DNA from: Bacillota bacterium
Lineage (GTDB): Bacteria > Bacillota > Bacilli > Bacillales_B > DSM-18226
Reading direction: 5' to 3'
Length of the DNA stretch: 7,289 nt
NCBI GenBank assembly: GCA_030705665.1
Contig: JAUZQA010000211.1
Coordinates: 1 to 7,289, forward strand
The translations under genes were made by a program, and so were the position numbers. Within the stretch, counting starts at the first letter, position 1; every line of letters starts with the position of its first letter. The notes below the pieces were generated by a model, which saw only the letters and a program-made list of their open reading frames with translations, was not told where the DNA came from and did not search any database. Below are positions 5,767 through 7,289 of the stretch, in pieces.

Positions 5767-7289
5767 ATGACCTATGATGATGTATTGATTGTTGGCAGCG
5801 GCGTTGCAGCTTTACAATTAGCCGCCTTTCTTAATAAAAATGTTAATGTGAGGATTCTCACAAAGTCGAAGGTGAGAAATGCAAATTCATATCTTGCTCA
5901 AGGCGGTATTGCGGCCGCTATTGGTAAACAGGATCATCCATCCAAACATTTCATGGATACATTAAAAGCCGGAAGGTTTCATAACAATGTGGAATCTGTT
6001 CGTAAAATCGTTGATGAAGCTCCAGCTCTAATTCGAGAAATTTTTAAAAATGGGCCCGTCTTTGATAGGGATTCAAATGGTGAAATGCTTCTGGGAATGG
6101 AAGGGGCACATAGTGAAAAAAGGATCGTCCATAGCGGCGGGGATGCCACAGGAAAAAACGTGGTTGAATATTTGATAAGTCAACTAAAAGATAACGTGCA
6201 ACTGGAAGAAGAAGTTTTTGCCTACGAGCTAATTGTTAAAGACAATCGTTGTATCGGTGTAAAGACGAAAAAGCCGAACGGGGAAATCCACATTTACTAT
6301 GGAAATTACATTGTTCTGGCCACGGGCGGCTGTGGGCAGTTGTACACCTATACCTCCAACGCAGATACGGTAACTGGTGATGGAATTGCAATGGCTTACT
6401 TGGCAGGGGCGGAAGTAGCAGACATGGAGTTTAACCAATTTCATCCAACTTTATTATATAGCAATGGAGAAACAAAGGGGCTGGTATCAGAAGCTGTAAG
6501 AGGCGAGGGCGGGATCCTGGTTACCGAAGATGGCACCCCGATTATGGAAGGTGTACACCCATTAAAGGATCTGGCACCAAGACATGTTGTTTCTCAAAAA
6601 ATTTATGAATTTGTTAGTAAAGGGATAGGGATTTACTTAGATATTCATTCGATACCCAATTTTTCCGAACGGTTTCCATCCATTACCGAGATTTGCAAGG
6701 AAAATGGGGTGGATTTATCAATGGGGAGGATTCCTGTTGTTCCCGGCAGCCATTTTTTAATGGGGGGAATCAAGACAGATTTAATTGGAAGAACGACAGT
6801 TGACGGACTGTTTGCCATTGGCGAAGCATCCTGTACAGGCCTGCATGGTGCCAATCGTTTGGCTAGCAATTCATTGTTAGAAGGCCTTTATCAAGGGAAA
6901 ATGCTGTCCGAATGGTTAAACCAGGCAAGGATGAAGCCATTAGCTGTTGAACCTATAAAATTACCGAACAAAATAAGTATGAAACAAGGGGATTTACCGA
7001 AAAAATCAATACTTCAACACGAAATGATGGGGCATGTCGGCATTGTCCGAAACAAAGAACTGCTGAAAGAACAAAAAAATTGGTTAGCGCAGTTTAAAGT
7101 AAATGAAATAGAAGAATTAGATGCGTATTCGATCAATGATATCGAACGGATCTTTATGGTGATGGTTGCGGAATTGATTACTGTATCTGCCCTAAAACGG
7201 ACAGATAGCCGCGGGGGTCATTACCGAAGCTATTATCCAGAGGAAGATGACCGTAATTGGCTTCATCAAACGATCACACATATTTATAA
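5767..7289 (+). CDS. nadB: L-aspartate oxidase NadB, C-terminus cut by window end
   Basis: NadB is the FAD enzyme that oxidises L-aspartate to iminoaspartate, which NadA condenses to quinolinate for NAD synthesis. The frame is open from ATG at 5767 to the edge: 507 complete codons plus two bases. The B. subtilis enzyme has about 530, so some 20 residues are probably missing. Visible features are the FAD-binding GSGVAA (10-15), AQGGIAA (44-50), HSGGDATGK (122-130), ATGGCGQ (185-191) and GEASCTGLHGANRLASNS (352-369). Residues matching the E. coli active site are E112, H226 (FHPT), R272 (LAPR), H329 and R364. H273 follows R272 where Asp is usual, and M111 precedes E112 where Arg is common. The C-terminal helical domain keeps TDSRGGHYR (479-487). 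AGGAGG at 5754-5759 sets the start. In relatives nadC and nadA follow. Confidence 0.97.
   Translation, partial: MTYDDVLIVGSGVAALQLAAFLNKNVNVRILTKSKVRNANSYLAQGGIAAAIGKQDHPSKHFMDTLKAGRFHNNVESVRKIVDEAPALIREIFKNGPVFDRDSNGEMLLGMEGAHSEKRIVHSGGDATGKNVVEYLISQLKDNVQLEEEVFAYELIVKDNRCIGVKTKKPNGEIHIYYGNYIVLATGGCGQLYTYTSNADTVTGDGIAMAYLAGAEVADMEFNQFHPTLLYSNGETKGLVSEAVRGEGGILVTEDGTPIMEGVHPLKDLAPRHVVSQKIYEFVSKGIGIYLDIHSIPNFSERFPSITEICKENGVDLSMGRIPVVPGSHFLMGGIKTDLIGRTTVDGLFAIGEASCTGLHGANRLASNSLLEGLYQGKMLSEWLNQARMKPLAVEPIKLPNKISMKQGDLPKKSILQHEMMGHVGIVRNKELLKEQKNWLAQFKVNEIEELDAYSINDIERIFMVMVAELITVSALKRTDSRGGHYRSYYPEEDDRNWLHQTITHIY

Noticed and set aside
7287..7289. The window ends in TAA, which could be read as the nadB stop codon.
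   Set aside because: The nadB frame from 5767 reads TAT at 7285-7287 and then AA, so the TAA is out of frame. The whole span translates cleanly into NadB with no frameshift, and the gene simply runs past the edge.

Overview
The window is a stretch of low-GC Gram-positive (Bacillales, Bacillus-like) core chromosome. The evidence is gene content and order: ribosomal protein L27 with the Firmicutes-type N-terminal extension, the sporulation phosphotransferase Spo0B, the GTPase Obg, the PheB/PheA pair, then NiaR, NadS and NadB. This matches the arrangement known from Bacillus subtilis (prp-rpmA / spo0B-obg-pheB-pheA / niaR-nadS / nadB). Spo0B points to an endospore former. No mobile element, CRISPR array, tRNA or rRNA gene is visible.

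Layout. Bases 2-46 are probably the last codons of prp, the protease gene for the L27 leader; its stop abuts rpmA (47-340). A strong terminator (352-384) closes that transcript. A candidate extended -10 promoter (484-512) then starts a plus-strand operon: spo0B (554-1099), obg (1164-2450), pheB (2477-2932) and pheA (3000-3863). A 13-bp perfect hairpin with a T-rich tail (3865-3910) ends it. On the minus strand, convergent with that operon, lie niaR (4464 down to 3925) and its upstream partner nadS (5664 down to 4519). nadB starts divergently from nadS at 5767 and is still open at the window edge; about 507 codons are present.

How the genes work together. The left half joins ribosome biogenesis (L27, Obg) with entry into sporulation (Spo0B) and phenylalanine synthesis (PheA, with the ACT-domain protein PheB). 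The right half is an NAD module. NadB oxidises L-aspartate to iminoaspartate, the substrate of the Fe-S enzyme quinolinate synthase NadA. NadS is a cysteine desulfurase thought to supply sulfur for that cluster. NiaR is the niacin-responsive repressor of the pathway. The 102-bp nadS-nadB divergent region holds an imperfect palindrome (5727-5748) that is a good NiaR operator candidate.

I found no sign of a previously undescribed system. The points worth a second look are regulatory (the nadS-nadB operator, a possible private promoter for niaR, a dual start for pheA) and a few residue-level oddities (NadB, L27 leader, short Spo0B).
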